Assembly (NCBI RefSeq): GCF_019048525.1
Contig: NZ_CP077369.1
Location: forward strand, 434,001 to 498,000
DNA: 64,000 nt
Origin: Acinetobacter lwoffii
GTDB lineage: Bacteria; Pseudomonadota; Gammaproteobacteria; Pseudomonadales; Moraxellaceae
Reading direction: 5' to 3'
Shown: positions 8,665 through 18,434 of the stretch, in pieces
Numbering within the stretch: the stretch's first letter is position 1
Layout of the letters: each line of letters begins with the position of its first letter
Program-made: the position numbers and the translations under genes
The notes under the pieces: model-generated
Told to the model about the DNA's origin: nothing
The model's input: the letters and a program-made list of their open reading frames with translations, nothing else
The model's database searches: none

Positions 8665-8685
8665 TTTATTAAAATAGCCAGACAT

Positions 8686-8714
8686 AAAAAAATGCGCCCA
8701 AAGGCGCATTTTTT
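8686..8714. terminator. Bidirectional terminator between the lipase array and rplS
   Basis: The symmetric AAAAAATGCGCC/GGCGCATTTTTT with a 4-nt loop serves both the converging lipase array and the rpsP-rimM-trmD-rplS operon. Confidence 0.9.
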
Positions 8715-8734
8715 CGCTCGTATAAAACTTAAAA

Positions 8735-9109
8735 TTAAGCTTTAGTTTTACGAGCTGGTAATTTTTCACGAATACGTGCAGCTTTACCAGACAATTCACG
8801 TAGGTAGTAAAGTTTAGCACGACGAACGTCACCACGACGTTTCACTTCGATACCAGCAACGATTGGAGAGTGAGTTTGGAATACACGCTCAACGCCAACA
8901 CCGCTAGAAATTTTACGTACTGTGAACGCAGAGTTCAAACCACGGTTTTTCTTAGCAATTACAACGCCTTCGAACGCCTGTAAACGCTCACGGTCGCCTT
9001 CTTTTACTTTAACTTGAACAATAACTGTATCACCTGGTGCAAAAGCAGGGATGTTTTGTTTCAATTGTGCGTTTTCAATTACTTGAACTAAAGGATGCTT
9101 ACCGCTCAT
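8735..9109 (-). CDS. rplS: 50S ribosomal protein bL19
   Basis: A 124-residue ribosomal protein at the 30S-50S interface, of typical length. [13 protein letters not shown] near the N-terminus and [16 protein letters not shown] at the C-terminus are diagnostic of bL19. The start at 9109 is chosen because GGAGATACCCC sits immediately upstream; the longer frame reaching 9151 adds 14 residues absent from the family. It is the last gene of the rpsP-rimM-trmD-rplS operon, 185 bp after trmD, and ends at a bidirectional terminator. Confidence 0.97.
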   Translation of the reverse strand: MSGKHPLVQVIENAQLKQNIPAFAPGDTVIVQVKVKEGDRERLQAFEGVVIAKKNRGLNSAFTVRKISSGVGVERVFQTHSPIVAGIEVKRRGDVRRAKLYYLRELSGKAARIREKLPARKTKA

Positions 9110-9294
9110 GGGGTATCTCCAATATGTGCGAGTCAGAAGAGGTCTGATCATCGCTGGGTATAGAGGCTAAAGCGCATACACCCGATTATCTTTCCCTTTA
9201 TAGTTGACCATCTCAACCATAAAGAGCCTATTAAAGAATACTTAAATCATTTTAAGTACTTGCTTGAAGACAGAAATGATTACTCATCAATATC

Positions 9295-10029
9295 TTACAA
9301 ATCTTTTAGCCATTTTTTCTGCTGCTTGGTCAGCTCGACTTTTTCCACCAACTCTGGGCGGCGTTCAAGTGTACGCTGATATCGCTGCAAAAACCGCCAT
9401 TTTTCAATATTGGCATGATGCCCGGACTTTAACACCTCAGGCACATTCAAACCTTCAAAATGATCTGGCTTGGTATATTGTGGGCAATCTAGAAGACCAT
9501 CCACAAATGAGTCTTGCACGTGTGATTGCTCATCAGACATGGCACCCGGAAGTCTCCGGATAATACTGTCCAATAAAACCATCGCAGGAAGTTCACCACC
9601 CGACAAGACGTAATCTCCAATTGACCATTCCTGATCAACATATTGCTGGATCAAACGTTCATCGACGCCTTCATAACGTCCGCACAGTACGATGATTCCG
9701 TCATATTTGACAAAATCCTGTACCGCAGTTTCGTTTAAGGTCTTTCCTTGCGGTGACATATACACCACAGGAACCTGAACTGCACCTGCTTGCGTTGCAA
9801 GCTCTTTGGCATGCTGGATTGCTTTTGCCAAAGGCTCAGCCATCATCACCATACCCGGACCACCACCAAATGGACGTTCATCCACCCTTTTGTAGTTGCC
9901 CTGTGCATAATCACGTGGATTAATACAAGTAATTTGCATTAAATCGCGTTTTGCTGCGCGTCCGCTAATACCGTAAGCTGTAATCGCTTCAAACATTTCA
10001 GGAAAAAGCGTAATGACTGCAAAAAACAC
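9295..10029 (-). CDS. trmD: tRNA (guanine(37)-N1)-methyltransferase TrmD
   Basis: TrmD methylates G37 next to the anticodon using S-adenosylmethionine and prevents +1 frameshifting. The 244-residue protein has the SPOUT trefoil-knot signatures: GGGPGMVMM near residue 54, [10 protein letters not shown] near residue 113 and [10 protein letters not shown] near residue 136. The reading frame opens with a GTG codon. It lies 42 bp after rimM in the conserved rpsP operon. Confidence 0.97.
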   Translation of the reverse strand: MFFAVITLFPEMFEAITAYGISGRAAKRDLMQITCINPRDYAQGNYKRVDERPFGGGPGMVMMAEPLAKAIQHAKELATQAGAVQVPVVYMSPQGKTLNETAVQDFVKYDGIIVLCGRYEGVDERLIQQYVDQEWSIGDYVLSGGELPAMVLLDSIIRRLPGAMSDEQSHVQDSFVDGLLDCPQYTKPDHFEGLNVPEVLKSGHHANIEKWRFLQRYQRTLERRPELVEKVELTKQQKKWLKDL

Positions 10030-10071
10030 CGCAGACTCCTCTATTTTCCTGCTATGTGAATCCTGAAAGGA

Positions 10072-10620
10072 TTAATAATCTACGCCCCAATTCACGTAGA
10101 TACGACCCGCTTCGAGATCAACACGTTGCACCACATCTTTATGCCATGGAATCATGCGCTCTTCACTATCGACACTGGCAGCAGTTGCGCGAACCACCAT
10201 CACATCGTTAGCACCTGTTTCAAACAGTTCATGGATTTGACCGAGATTAATTTCCTGTTCGTCATCATCCAGACCTAACACAGTTAAGCCTTTTAAATCT
10301 GACCAGTAATACTCATCCACACCTGGTTGAGGCAGTTGCGATTTTGAAATCCAGATATTTGCACCAACTAAGTTGTCTGCTGCGGTGCGATCACTCACAC
10401 CTTTTAAGCTGACCACCAAGCCTTTGCCATGTGGTTTCCAACGTTTTACATCGACCATTTGCCAACCTGCTTTGGTTTCAATGTACCAAGGCAGGTAGTC
10501 AAATATGTTGCTCATAGGTTCTGTATTGGAATAGACCCAGAGCCACCCATTTAATCCATAAGCTGAACGTAGCTGTCCAATCTGAATACGATCTTCGGGC
10601 ACATTCTGTGTTGGTGTCAT
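10072..10620 (-). CDS. rimM: Ribosome maturation factor RimM
   Basis: RimM assists late assembly of the 30S head by binding uS19. The 182-residue protein has an N-terminal RimM barrel (IGQLRSAYGLNGW, about residues 17-29). Its C-terminal PRC-barrel half begins near YYWSDLKG and contains ETGANDVMVV and MIPWHKDVV. It sits between rpsP (28 bp upstream) and trmD, the usual order in proteobacteria. Confidence 0.96.
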   Translation of the reverse strand: MTPTQNVPEDRIQIGQLRSAYGLNGWLWVYSNTEPMSNIFDYLPWYIETKAGWQMVDVKRWKPHGKGLVVSLKGVSDRTAADNLVGANIWISKSQLPQPGVDEYYWSDLKGLTVLGLDDDEQEINLGQIHELFETGANDVMVVRATAASVDSEERMIPWHKDVVQRVDLEAGRIYVNWGVDY

Positions 10621-10648
10621 GGGCTACCTACGACTTAATTCTTTAAAA

Positions 10649-10906
10649 TTATGCAGCAGCTGCAGCTTTCTTCGCTTGAGCAGCCAAAGAAGCAACACGT
10701 TCAGACGGTTGAGCACCTTGTGCTACCCAGTGAGCAAAACGGTCAGCATCTAAACGAAGTTTTTCTGCTTTACCTTGCGCTGTAGGGTTGAAGAAACCGA
10801 TACGTTCGATGAAACGACCGTCACGTGGATTGCGGCTATCAGTTACAACGATTTGATAGAATGGACGCTTTTTAGCACCACCACGAGTAAGACGAATAAC
10901 TACCAT
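10649..10906 (-). CDS. rpsP: 30S ribosomal protein bS16
   Basis: An 85-residue 30S protein. [17 protein letters not shown] at the N-terminus and [13 protein letters not shown] near residue 30 are diagnostic. The C-terminus is an Ala/Lys-rich tail, as in other gammaproteobacteria. It is the first gene of its operon; the promoter should lie in the 142-bp gap separating it from the last minor-pilin gene. Confidence 0.97.
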   Translation of the reverse strand: MVVIRLTRGGAKKRPFYQIVVTDSRNPRDGRFIERIGFFNPTAQGKAEKLRLDADRFAHWVAQGAQPSERVASLAAQAKKAAAAA

Positions 10907-11048
10907 GATACAACCTTATAGTTTTTACGGATTATCCCTGCATCGACCATCGATACATTTCAAACCCCTTTCATAGAGGGCAGTATTTTACGTGAATTTT
11001 GCCCTGAATGAAAGATCTAAACGTATTTATCCGCAGGTTTGAATTTAT

Positions 11049-11477
11049 TTAGCGTCCGTCCCAGTTGGAGGTGGCTGAGGGAACGCAAGCTGTAGTTGTT
11101 TTAGTCCAACACTTCCTTCCCTGACTATCTAAAATTACACTTCCATTACCCACCTGAACAGTGCCGGATATAGGCTCTGCAGTTAATGTATAGGTTTGAC
11201 CACTCGGAACAAGCGTAACTCTATAAACAGGATTAGATATTGGATAATCTTTGCTGGTTGTGCCGTTATCTAGGGTTGCACTCGTGTAATTATGATTGAT
11301 CACGTAGTAACTTTGTAAGCGCTGTGCAATATTCATCATTTCACTTTGTACATCAGCACGGTTAGTACGAATTTTATATTGAGTATAAGAAGGGTAAGCA
11401 ATCGCCGCCAAAACAGCAATTATTGCCACAACAATCATTAATTCAATTAAAGTAAATCCTAAAGAGTATTTTTTCAT
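11049..11477 (-). CDS. pilE: Type IV minor pilin, PilE/ComF-like
   Basis: A 142-residue prepilin with a class III signal: a short basic leader MKKYSLG, then [24 protein letters not shown] with Glu at position +5. PilD is expected to cleave after the Gly and methylate the Phe. Two C-terminal Cys (RKC and TAC) could form the disulfide loop. TAATG couples it to the preceding pilin gene; an ATG two codons earlier (11483) is the alternative start. It closes the minor-pilin operon, corresponding in position to comF/pilE of Acinetobacter. Confidence 0.88.
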   Translation of the reverse strand: MKKYSLGFTLIELMIVVAIIAVLAAIAYPSYTQYKIRTNRADVQSEMMNIAQRLQSYYVINHNYTSATLDNGTTSKDYPISNPVYRVTLVPSGQTYTLTAEPISGTVQVGNGSVILDSQGRKCWTKTTTACVPSATSNWDGR

Positions 11478-12070
11478 TACCATGACTCGCTATAACTGCC
11501 GCAATTTGCATAACCTGTCACTACATCTTTGACTTTTGTCATACAACGTATACCTGTACTGCTTAAAAGCAGATCGTAATTACGTGGCTGTTTTGGCTCA
11601 CCATCACTATCCTTAGCACGCTCTAGCGACATTACCCAGCTCAAACCGTTCACACTCGCTGAATCTGCTGTTTCTTGACCATCAGCTCCTTTAACAATCG
11701 TTAAGGGCTTATGTCCTGTTCCTCCATTCGCCAATGTCAACGTATATTTCGCAGTGGAACTCGTTGAGCCTAGTGGCAACAGCAATTGACCCGTCGTTTT
11801 ATTATAATAACTGGCAGTTGCAAGATTTCCACCAGCATCTGTGCTTTCGTATGTATATAAATAACTTGCATCAAAACCTTTGTAACTAAAGTTTTTTGCT
11901 TTAAATCTTTCTAATTCCGCAGCTATACGTAATGCTTCTTGCCGAGCAATTGCTAAGTCCTTTCGTTCTATATATTGTTGATACGAAGGTACGGCAATGG
12001 CAGCAATAATTGCTACCACCACCACTGTAATCATTAGCTCAATTAATGTGAAGCCATGTGTTTTTTTCAT
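11477..12070 (-). CDS. pilE: Type IV minor pilin, PilE/ComE-like
   Basis: A 197-residue prepilin with leader MKKTHG and the hydrophobic N-terminal helix [24 protein letters not shown]. The globular part is longer than in the following pilin, with Cys near residues 176 and 191 that could form the D-region loop. It follows pilY1 by 10 bp and its stop overlaps the start of the next pilin. Minor pilins of this operon prime pilus assembly and sit at the tip with PilY1. Confidence 0.87.
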   Translation of the reverse strand: MKKTHGFTLIELMITVVVVAIIAAIAVPSYQQYIERKDLAIARQEALRIAAELERFKAKNFSYKGFDASYLYTYESTDAGGNLATASYYNKTTGQLLLPLGSTSSTAKYTLTLANGGTGHKPLTIVKGADGQETADSASVNGLSWVMSLERAKDSDGEPKQPRNYDLLLSSTGIRCMTKVKDVVTGYANCGSYSESW

Positions 12071-12080
12071 GATTTACCCC

Positions 12081-15000
12081 TTAACGAGTTTCATACCAAC
12101 GTAACTGTCTAAGTTTCGCTGTGGTGGTAAACTCCTGACATTCAGGTAAATTTGGGGTAGTGGTACAATCGAGCGTGTTAGGGCGGTTTACAATCAACCC
12201 AGTATTATTGGCACTACTACGTCCTTGACCTAAACCAGCACCCAAAATACCCGCACCAAGTTTTACGCTATTCGGTGCTGTCTGACCACTCGCATAAAAG
12301 TTTTCAGGACATTCACCTGTTGGCAAACAGAATTGATAAACATAGCTGTCCCCTTTTACACCAGCGCCACACGTCCCACCAATACCTGTACCATCACGAT
12401 GAAACACATTGACATACAACATGCCATCTAAGGCATACAGCTCATTCATGCCTTTATAGACACCAGCTATATTCGAATAAATATATTTCCAACCATTATT
12501 ACCAGTAACTGGAACGCCTGTACTAATATTTGTATTTAAAGAACTAAAGCTAATATTTTGTGTCGTTAATGTTGGAGAAGCATAAAGATCTGTTTTAGCA
12601 ACGTCTTTATCATAAACGACAAATACACCGTCCGCTGCACTCACCGTTGAACCTGCCTGGTTATTTGTGCCTGAGGCTGATGCTGTTCCAACTAATGGAG
12701 AACTACGATTCCCTGAGCTAAATGCAACGGCTGCAACATAACCATCATCGCTGTCATGTATAGACACACTCGGCATTTCATAGAACCGAGGACTTACGCC
12801 ACCTGTTGCATGTTCATTGAACAAACGTACCACACGTTTCGCAAAATTACCTTTTTTCGCACTTGCATCCGCCCCAGTCGCCGCATTATTTAAGTCAACA
12901 CGGAATCCCTGTCCACCCAAATCACCAAAGTACAAATTATCTACCAAACCATCACTATCACGATCAATCGCATTGATCTGACTGACAACACTGTATTTCA
13001 TGTTAATTGTAGAGTCACTGGCATCGGTAAATGCTTCTGCACCACCTGCTGCTGTTGCATTGGCACTGGTCCACCAAAGCAAGTCGCCATTATTGGCATC
13101 AAACATATATACGCCTGCGCCGATACCATTAGTTTGGTTATAAGCTGCATTTTCATAGCCTTCATCATACCCCCCCCCCACAAACATCACTAGTTTCTTC
13201 ACACCACCGAATTTGACATAGGCAATAGTTGGTTTAGACCAACTTTGTCCCATATAACTTAGAGCGGTTACACCTGTAGTTGTGGAACTTGATTTATAAA
13301 TTTTTGAGCTAGCTGGGTCGATGTGAAATTTGAGCTCTGGATTATCTAAGTCAGATAAATTCAAGGCGTAATAACTTTTGCCTCCCATACGCAAACCACC
13401 ATAGACCCACTGCAAGCCTTTAATGGCAATATCATCACCACTGGCATTCTGTGCAACACGACCTGAATCCTTCACGGTCAATGTTCCATCTGCTTTTGCA
13501 ACATACTGGGTATAAGCCGTCCACGGTGCATCAATACCATAAAACAGATTCGCCGAGCCACCAGTAGTGCTATCTTCTTTCAGGAATGCAGTCTTTTGGT
13601 CTCTCATCATTTCGTGAGGTACAAAAGTAAATACTTCCTTACCACGATCAGCATCAGTTGCATTTTTGCCTGCCCGTACGACATGCAATAATCCTTGTGT
13701 AGTACCGAATAATAAGTAATCGTCACGATCAGTGGTGTCAATAGTGCCAGAAGTGTATGAAATTTTACCTGACTGGGTGAGCAAAATAGGAGTGGAGTGC
13801 ATAACCGAACCGACCTGACGCAGTTCAGGTTTGGTTATAAGATCGGCTAAAGTCACCGTTCCTGTTTCAGCAACATTGTAACCAAGCAAGTTCAACCAAT
13901 AATTTTTATCTGGGTCGTTCACAAACAATGCCGTGCTACCTGTACCAAATAGCGTCGCCACATTGACTTTTTTCAGTGAACCGATTTCACTTGCTGCATA
14001 CGGAGCCGCAGTACCTGTAATTTCACGATTGGTATAAATAGTACGGTTTGCAACTTGCTCGTTAGCAGCATTAGTGCCTATGCCTAAGGGCAATTGTCCT
14101 TTCATGCCCTCGTCAGTCCAAAGCCCTTTGGCGGCTGCGTCAAGCGAACCATCTGCCTTAATTAAGCGAATAGTTTTACTTGCATTATATAGTTCACCGT
14201 TAAAAATATGATATTTATTCATATTCCCAACCCAAAGCTGAGTAGACTCCTGAGGTTTCGGTGTAAATGATCCATAATAACCATAAGGTTGAATGCGTAG
14301 TGGATTCAATGCATCCTGAGGATAGGTTGGAGAACCCGTTGCTACCGCAGGAATTTCAACTTCGATTTCATTTAAAAAGCCTTTAACACTATTCACCACA
14401 TCTTCTGACCTACTACCAGAATACCACCCACCACCGCCTTCAACCCCCCACAGTGCGGCATTCTTTTGATTGAAGCTCGCACTGGAAGCATTAATTGATG
14501 CCACATTAGCCGCAATACTTTTTGTCTTATCATATGACGGCACACTGTTAAAGTTATTACCAAAACCAACAACAGCTGTTTTAATTGCCACACCTTTAGG
14601 ATTGTTCCCACTAAGTAAATAATTTTTTGCAAGATTACGAACACAATCCCATGTTCCAGCCGAACTGTCACTAGTACTACAGCTAAATGAGCTTCCTGTA
14701 CTTCCCAAGGCACTTTGAATCAACTCTTGCGCATTCGTATGTTGATAAGGATCACCATCGGTTAATACATACACACCTTGTCCATTACACTGTTTATCCG
14801 CTTCTGCCTGCGTCATGGATGATGGCGCCGCATAATATCCTGTTCGAGTGGTGTCATAAGCATCTGGATTAGCAAAATTATACCCGCTTGAAGCACGCCC
14901 CTGAGTTGTCTCACCCAGCAAATAAGCTATTGTTTCAGCATACGAACGTGCAGTTGGCGTATTCGTCACCGCTGCAAGACTGGCAATTTTCTGTGCTAAA

Positions 15001-15686
15001 TATTTACGTTGAGTGATCGAAACACCATCCACCGTAATCGTTGCATCTAGTCGTCGTGCAGGCACTGCAATATTACCAATATTATCCCAATCCGACTCAA
15101 TACCACCACGCTCACTTTTATATGTATCCGTATTACCATAAGCCAAACGATTCATATTACCTTGATTTCTCATAGGTGAGCTAGACTGTGTTCCATCCCA
15201 AAGCAACCGACCATCGGACTTTGTAGGATCGATTAACAGCGGATTCCGAACCCAGCCTAGCGTTGATAAACCAATGATATTATTATCAGGTAAGGCGGTT
15301 ATGCCTTTACTAGTATTTCCAAATAACAAATCAATCATACCGTCCTTAACGCGGGTAATACGATCTGGATATGGGGTAGTTACCCCTCCACTGGTCACCT
15401 CGCACCACTGCCTTCTATAGGTTGGAGCATCTGCATGCGGATTAATTTTTTGCAGCGCATACTTTTTTACACTTTGGTTCGGTGCATCACATGCACTTTG
15501 ACCACCATAAGACATATAGTCCATACTCCCTGAAATATCGATCAGCATCATCAGGGTAATCGTGCTTGGCTTGGCATTTTGATAGATCTCGATATCACTC
15601 GCCCGAGAGACACTACTACAAACCATCATCGTCATCAGCGCCGAGACTGCCGTAGAAAGTATATTTCTTGAATTTAATGTTTTCAT
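12081..15686 (-). CDS. pilY1: Type IV pilus tip adhesin/assembly protein PilY1 (PilC/ComC homologue)
   Basis: A 1201-residue exported protein. The signal peptide ends near SRAS (residue 30). A von Willebrand A-like region starts with a MIDAS motif at Asp50-x-Ser52-Gly-Ser54. The C-terminal half is the PilY1/PilC beta-propeller, with a DRDSDGLVD calcium-loop candidate near residue 910. PilY1 caps the pilus, promotes assembly and mediates adhesion; the Acinetobacter homologue ComC is needed for transformation. A run of ten G at 13170-13179, around residues 836-839 (VGGGYD), makes the frame prone to slippage. It sits inside the minor-pilin operon between pilX and pilE. Confidence 0.95.
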   Translation of the reverse strand: MKTLNSRNILSTAVSALMTMMVCSSVSRASDIEIYQNAKPSTITLMMLIDISGSMDYMSYGGQSACDAPNQSVKKYALQKINPHADAPTYRRQWCEVTSGGVTTPYPDRITRVKDGMIDLLFGNTSKGITALPDNNIIGLSTLGWVRNPLLIDPTKSDGRLLWDGTQSSSPMRNQGNMNRLAYGNTDTYKSERGGIESDWDNIGNIAVPARRLDATITVDGVSITQRKYLAQKIASLAAVTNTPTARSYAETIAYLLGETTQGRASSGYNFANPDAYDTTRTGYYAAPSSMTQAEADKQCNGQGVYVLTDGDPYQHTNAQELIQSALGSTGSSFSCSTSDSSAGTWDCVRNLAKNYLLSGNNPKGVAIKTAVVGFGNNFNSVPSYDKTKSIAANVASINASSASFNQKNAALWGVEGGGGWYSGSRSEDVVNSVKGFLNEIEVEIPAVATGSPTYPQDALNPLRIQPYGYYGSFTPKPQESTQLWVGNMNKYHIFNGELYNASKTIRLIKADGSLDAAAKGLWTDEGMKGQLPLGIGTNAANEQVANRTIYTNREITGTAAPYAASEIGSLKKVNVATLFGTGSTALFVNDPDKNYWLNLLGYNVAETGTVTLADLITKPELRQVGSVMHSTPILLTQSGKISYTSGTIDTTDRDDYLLFGTTQGLLHVVRAGKNATDADRGKEVFTFVPHEMMRDQKTAFLKEDSTTGGSANLFYGIDAPWTAYTQYVAKADGTLTVKDSGRVAQNASGDDIAIKGLQWVYGGLRMGGKSYYALNLSDLDNPELKFHIDPASSKIYKSSSTTTGVTALSYMGQSWSKPTIAYVKFGGVKKLVMFVGGGYDEGYENAAYNQTNGIGAGVYMFDANNGDLLWWTSANATAAGGAEAFTDASDSTINMKYSVVSQINAIDRDSDGLVDNLYFGDLGGQGFRVDLNNAATGADASAKKGNFAKRVVRLFNEHATGGVSPRFYEMPSVSIHDSDDGYVAAVAFSSGNRSSPLVGTASASGTNNQAGSTVSAADGVFVVYDKDVAKTDLYASPTLTTQNISFSSLNTNISTGVPVTGNNGWKYIYSNIAGVYKGMNELYALDGMLYVNVFHRDGTGIGGTCGAGVKGDSYVYQFCLPTGECPENFYASGQTAPNSVKLGAGILGAGLGQGRSSANNTGLIVNRPNTLDCTTTPNLPECQEFTTTAKLRQLRWYETR
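13170..13179 (-). repeat. Ten-base poly-G tract within pilY1 coding sequence
   Basis: Ten C on the + strand are ten G in the coding strand, read as V-G-G-G. Gain of one base gives GTA TGA, an immediate stop. Loss of one base opens a frame that ends at 12998. Either change would remove about 360 C-terminal residues. Confidence 0.9.
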
Positions 15687-15702
15687 TTTTTAATCCTCTC
15701 TA

Positions 15703-16395
15703 CTATATGAGCTTCATGAGCTTCGGCTGTCCACCAACCACATAGTCCGAATGCTGCATGTTATAGGGAATACCCAACCCATCAAAACATGCCCCCACGG
15801 CCGAAGCCCGCTGCTTAAAACAGTTCTCTATTTGCGTAGTAGTCGCACCTGCAAAACTTGGTAAGACTGAAATGACAGTCGCCCCGATATTATGCATGGT
15901 TACCGGCACATTACTTTGTCCAAGACTTGTTCCTTTTGGCACACCAGCAAATGGTGTAGAGGTTGTTGCATTTTTGGTTAAATACACTTGTGACAGCACT
16001 GCAGAACGCCCCATTGCAAATTGATTGGCTTTACAAAAGCCATCAACACCAATTTTAGTTGTTGTACCATCTGCAGCAATGGCACTGGCTTTAGAAAAAT
16101 CGTAAAATGCGTTTTGGGCAGCCCGATAGCAAAATACCAATTCATCATCAGCATTGGCAGCCGAGTTAAAATAAGCAAACATACCATCCAAGGCCAGTTG
16201 TCTTTCAACCTCAGCAGGATTTTCAATATTAAACAACGCTGAATCAGAGTTTTCTAACAACAACGCATTCACCTGACTATTGGTTGCAATTTTTAAGCCC
16301 ACAATCCCCATTTTTACCGCAATTGTGCCAAGTAAGGTGACAATGACCAAAATAACCAAAACTGTAATGAGTGTTGCACCTTTTTGTTGTTTCAT
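15703..16395 (-). CDS. pilX: Type IV pilus minor protein PilX
   Basis: A 230-residue protein with the PilX N-terminal pattern: MKQQKGATLITVLVILVIVTLLG, a leader ending in Gly then Ala-Thr-Leu without the usual Glu+5. This Glu-less form is a known trait of PilX/GspK-like tip pilins. It overlaps the pilW stop by 4 bp and is followed 17 bp later by pilY1, matching the fimT-pilV-pilW-pilX-pilY1 order. Confidence 0.88.
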   Translation of the reverse strand: MKQQKGATLITVLVILVIVTLLGTIAVKMGIVGLKIATNSQVNALLLENSDSALFNIENPAEVERQLALDGMFAYFNSAANADDELVFCYRAAQNAFYDFSKASAIAADGTTTKIGVDGFCKANQFAMGRSAVLSQVYLTKNATTSTPFAGVPKGTSLGQSNVPVTMHNIGATVISVLPSFAGATTTQIENCFKQRASAVGACFDGLGIPYNMQHSDYVVGGQPKLMKLI

Positions 16396-17342
16396 GATGA
16401 TGCTCCCAAAGTATTACGAATAGCGACCACTTGATTTACCGCCTGACGCAAATATCGCTTATTTACTGCTACATCCCCTGAAAGCGTGACTGGAGTTCCC
16501 GCAACATTAAAGCTGGTTTGAGTATTTAAATTTGCATCAGCACCAATTGTTCCCGTAGAACGAGACAGAATACCAATCTCCATAGAAACAACATTCAAAT
16601 AGGTTTTTGAACAGGTATCTTCAACAATTGGAGTGGCACAAGCTGCACGAATTGCATCCATCGCAGTAATATATTCATTAATCGTCATATAGCGTAACTG
16701 ACCCGCAGGATTTTTTACCCCTAAGCGTACTTTAAACGCATCGACCCGCTGCATAATTTGTTGTGCATTGGTATTTAAACCGACTAGCCCTGCACCATCA
16801 TAAGAAGCAGCATCACAATACAGCGAGTACGAGGTCGGCTCACCCGTTACTTGTTGTGGACTTTCTGCCACATAATAACGTTGCACAATGGTTTTCGAGG
16901 ACGCATTCGTCACCTGTACGCCTTCACAATTAAAAATCTCACTGCTTGCAGGGACATATTGTATAGTTAACCGATCACTTGTCCCAGTAGTGTTGTCAGT
17001 ATCCTTATTTTGCAAAGTAACAAATTCAGCTTCTAAATTAGCTGTTGCTTGCAATGCAGTTGGTAAATTTTCTTTTTTAAAAATAATCCCCGAACCATTG
17101 TTATAATTATTCACCCTATGTGAAGAGACAGTATTTAAATTGGTATGTCTCAAATCATGTGTAACGAGCGACATTCCAAAGTTCGCATTTTGCTGCAACT
17201 CACTCATGCCAGACTGTAAACCCAAAGAACGCTGACTACTCAAAAACACAGCCAAACCTGCGGCAACAATTAACAATCCTAATGCTAAAGCAACCATCAA
17301 CTCCATGAGGGTGAAACCTGAGGTATATCGCTTATGAGCCAT
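16392..17342 (-). CDS. pilW: Type IV pilus minor pilin PilW
   Basis: A 316-residue prepilin with leader MAHKRYTSG followed by FTLMELMVALALGLLIVAAGLAVFL. The length and the LSSQRSLGLQSGMSELQQNA block are typical of PilW, a GspJ-like minor pilin. The start at 17342 is chosen because it puts the prepilin leader at the N-terminus and overlaps the pilV stop by 11 bp; the open frame extends upstream to 17423 but only adds out-of-frame pilV sequence. Four internal Cys could form disulfides. Confidence 0.9.
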   Translation of the reverse strand: MAHKRYTSGFTLMELMVALALGLLIVAAGLAVFLSSQRSLGLQSGMSELQQNANFGMSLVTHDLRHTNLNTVSSHRVNNYNNGSGIIFKKENLPTALQATANLEAEFVTLQNKDTDNTTGTSDRLTIQYVPASSEIFNCEGVQVTNASSKTIVQRYYVAESPQQVTGEPTSYSLYCDAASYDGAGLVGLNTNAQQIMQRVDAFKVRLGVKNPAGQLRYMTINEYITAMDAIRAACATPIVEDTCSKTYLNVVSMEIGILSRSTGTIGADANLNTQTSFNVAGTPVTLSGDVAVNKRYLRQAVNQVVAIRNTLGASS

Positions 17343-17817
17343 AGTTATATACCTCCATGATGATGCATTTCGCATTTGGCACATAGGCTGCACCATTGGT
17401 GCAATCAGAACTACCTGTACCATTGGTCGCTGTTGTTCCTTCCCACGCTACATATATACATTTTCGAACTAAGGTAGACCCTTGACAATTAAGCACATCC
17501 ATACTCATACCCAAGTCAGTTGCACGGCTGCTTACTAGTCTAAAATCGTATTTAGCCATATTTTCAGGGGAACAAAATGCAGTTGCGCAATTCGTGGTAT
17601 CGGTATTCGCAACATATCCCGCCAACCCATCCCGATTCATACGCATCCGCTCCGCCAAATCTCGGGCAATATTAGTCGCCTGAACATTCATCGTCGCTTC
17701 GTTGCTAGCCGTGATGGCTCTAATTTGTAATGCCACAAACCCCAATACAGCAATACTTAGAAGTACTAAAGCCACAAGCACCTCCACTAACCCAACTCCC
17801 GTTTGACGTTTCATCAT
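17332..17817 (-). CDS. pilV: Type IV pilus minor pilin PilV
   Basis: A 161-residue prepilin with leader MMKRQTG, then VGLVEVLVALVLLSIAVLGFVALQ, where Glu+5 is kept. This GLVEVLVALVLLSIG-like segment is the PilV/GspI signature. GGAAGGAATAATAAAA precedes the first of two adjacent ATG codons. It lies 18 bp after fimT and overlaps pilW. Confidence 0.9.
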   Translation of the reverse strand: MMKRQTGVGLVEVLVALVLLSIAVLGFVALQIRAITASNEATMNVQATNIARDLAERMRMNRDGLAGYVANTDTTNCATAFCSPENMAKYDFRLVSSRATDLGMSMDVLNCQGSTLVRKCIYVAWEGTTATNGTGSSDCTNGAAYVPNAKCIIMEVYNYGS

Positions 17818-17835
17818 TTTTATTATTCCTTCCCC

Positions 17836-18270
17836 TCAAGTCGGACAACTTGTTGCCGCTTTATTGTAAACAACCGTTCCACCCTTTTGTACATACACAT
17901 ATGCTTTTAACGCAGCATCACTACTGTGTTCAAAAATAAAGCACTGTCCGTTTGTGGAAACACTGGTCTGCCCCAAACGATTAAAAGTCACACTGCTATC
18001 CCCACTCGTTTTTGTGACATGCGTTGGCACCCAAGTTTTAAAAGGTGTTGCCACACTACTATCTAACGCTACGACCCGATCACTCTGTTTAAAAATCGCT
18101 TCAGACCTTGTTTCCGCCAATAAATCTACAAAATCACGCGTATCACTTATAAGTTGGTTTTTTCGAATTGTTTGGGTAAAAGAAGGCGCCGCCATCATCG
18201 CGATAATTGCCATCACCGCAATCGTCACCATCAACTCAATTAAGGTGAACCCGTTTTCTTTATGTCGCAT
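17836..18270 (-). CDS. fimT: Type IV pilus minor pilin FimT/FimU (GspH family)
   Basis: A 144-residue prepilin and first gene of the minor-pilin operon. The leader MRHKENG precedes FTLIELMVTIAVMAIIAMMAAPSF; GspH-type features include the TRSEAIFKQSDRVVAL block near residue 50 and a C-terminal Cys pair. The start at 18270 has GGGGGGAG immediately upstream; the open frame reaches 18282. FimT-type pilins of several competent bacteria bind DNA through basic residues near the C-terminus; this copy has too few to predict that. Confidence 0.88.
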   Translation of the reverse strand: MRHKENGFTLIELMVTIAVMAIIAMMAAPSFTQTIRKNQLISDTRDFVDLLAETRSEAIFKQSDRVVALDSSVATPFKTWVPTHVTKTSGDSSVTFNRLGQTSVSTNGQCFIFEHSSDAALKAYVYVQKGGTVVYNKAATSCPT

Positions 18271-18363
18271 AACTCCCCCCAAGACACAAACTTTGCCCTA
18301 TTAAAAATAGTAACCAACAACTTTACAAAACTCTCACACTTCAGGATAAAAGGCATAAAAAAG

Positions 18364-18391
18364 CAGATAACCGTCATTCAACGGTTATCTA
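18364..18391 (-). terminator. Intrinsic terminator of ispH
   Basis: The stem AGATAACCGT/ACGGTTATCT, read on the minus strand, is followed by TGCTTTTTT. It separates ispH from the minor-pilin operon on the same strand. Confidence 0.75.
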
Positions 18392-18434
18392 TCTATTTTT
18401 CATCAATTTTTTAAAGTGTTATGTACTTCGCAGT

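Noticed and set aside
9264..9563. A 99-codon + strand ORF
   Set aside because: It overlaps the trmD coding sequence on the other strand almost completely; trmD is unmistakable.
18271..18279. Six-G run in the fimT ribosome-binding site as a phase-variation tract
   Set aside because: Six bases is too short to be considered hypermutable and it doubles as a normal purine-rich ribosome-binding site.
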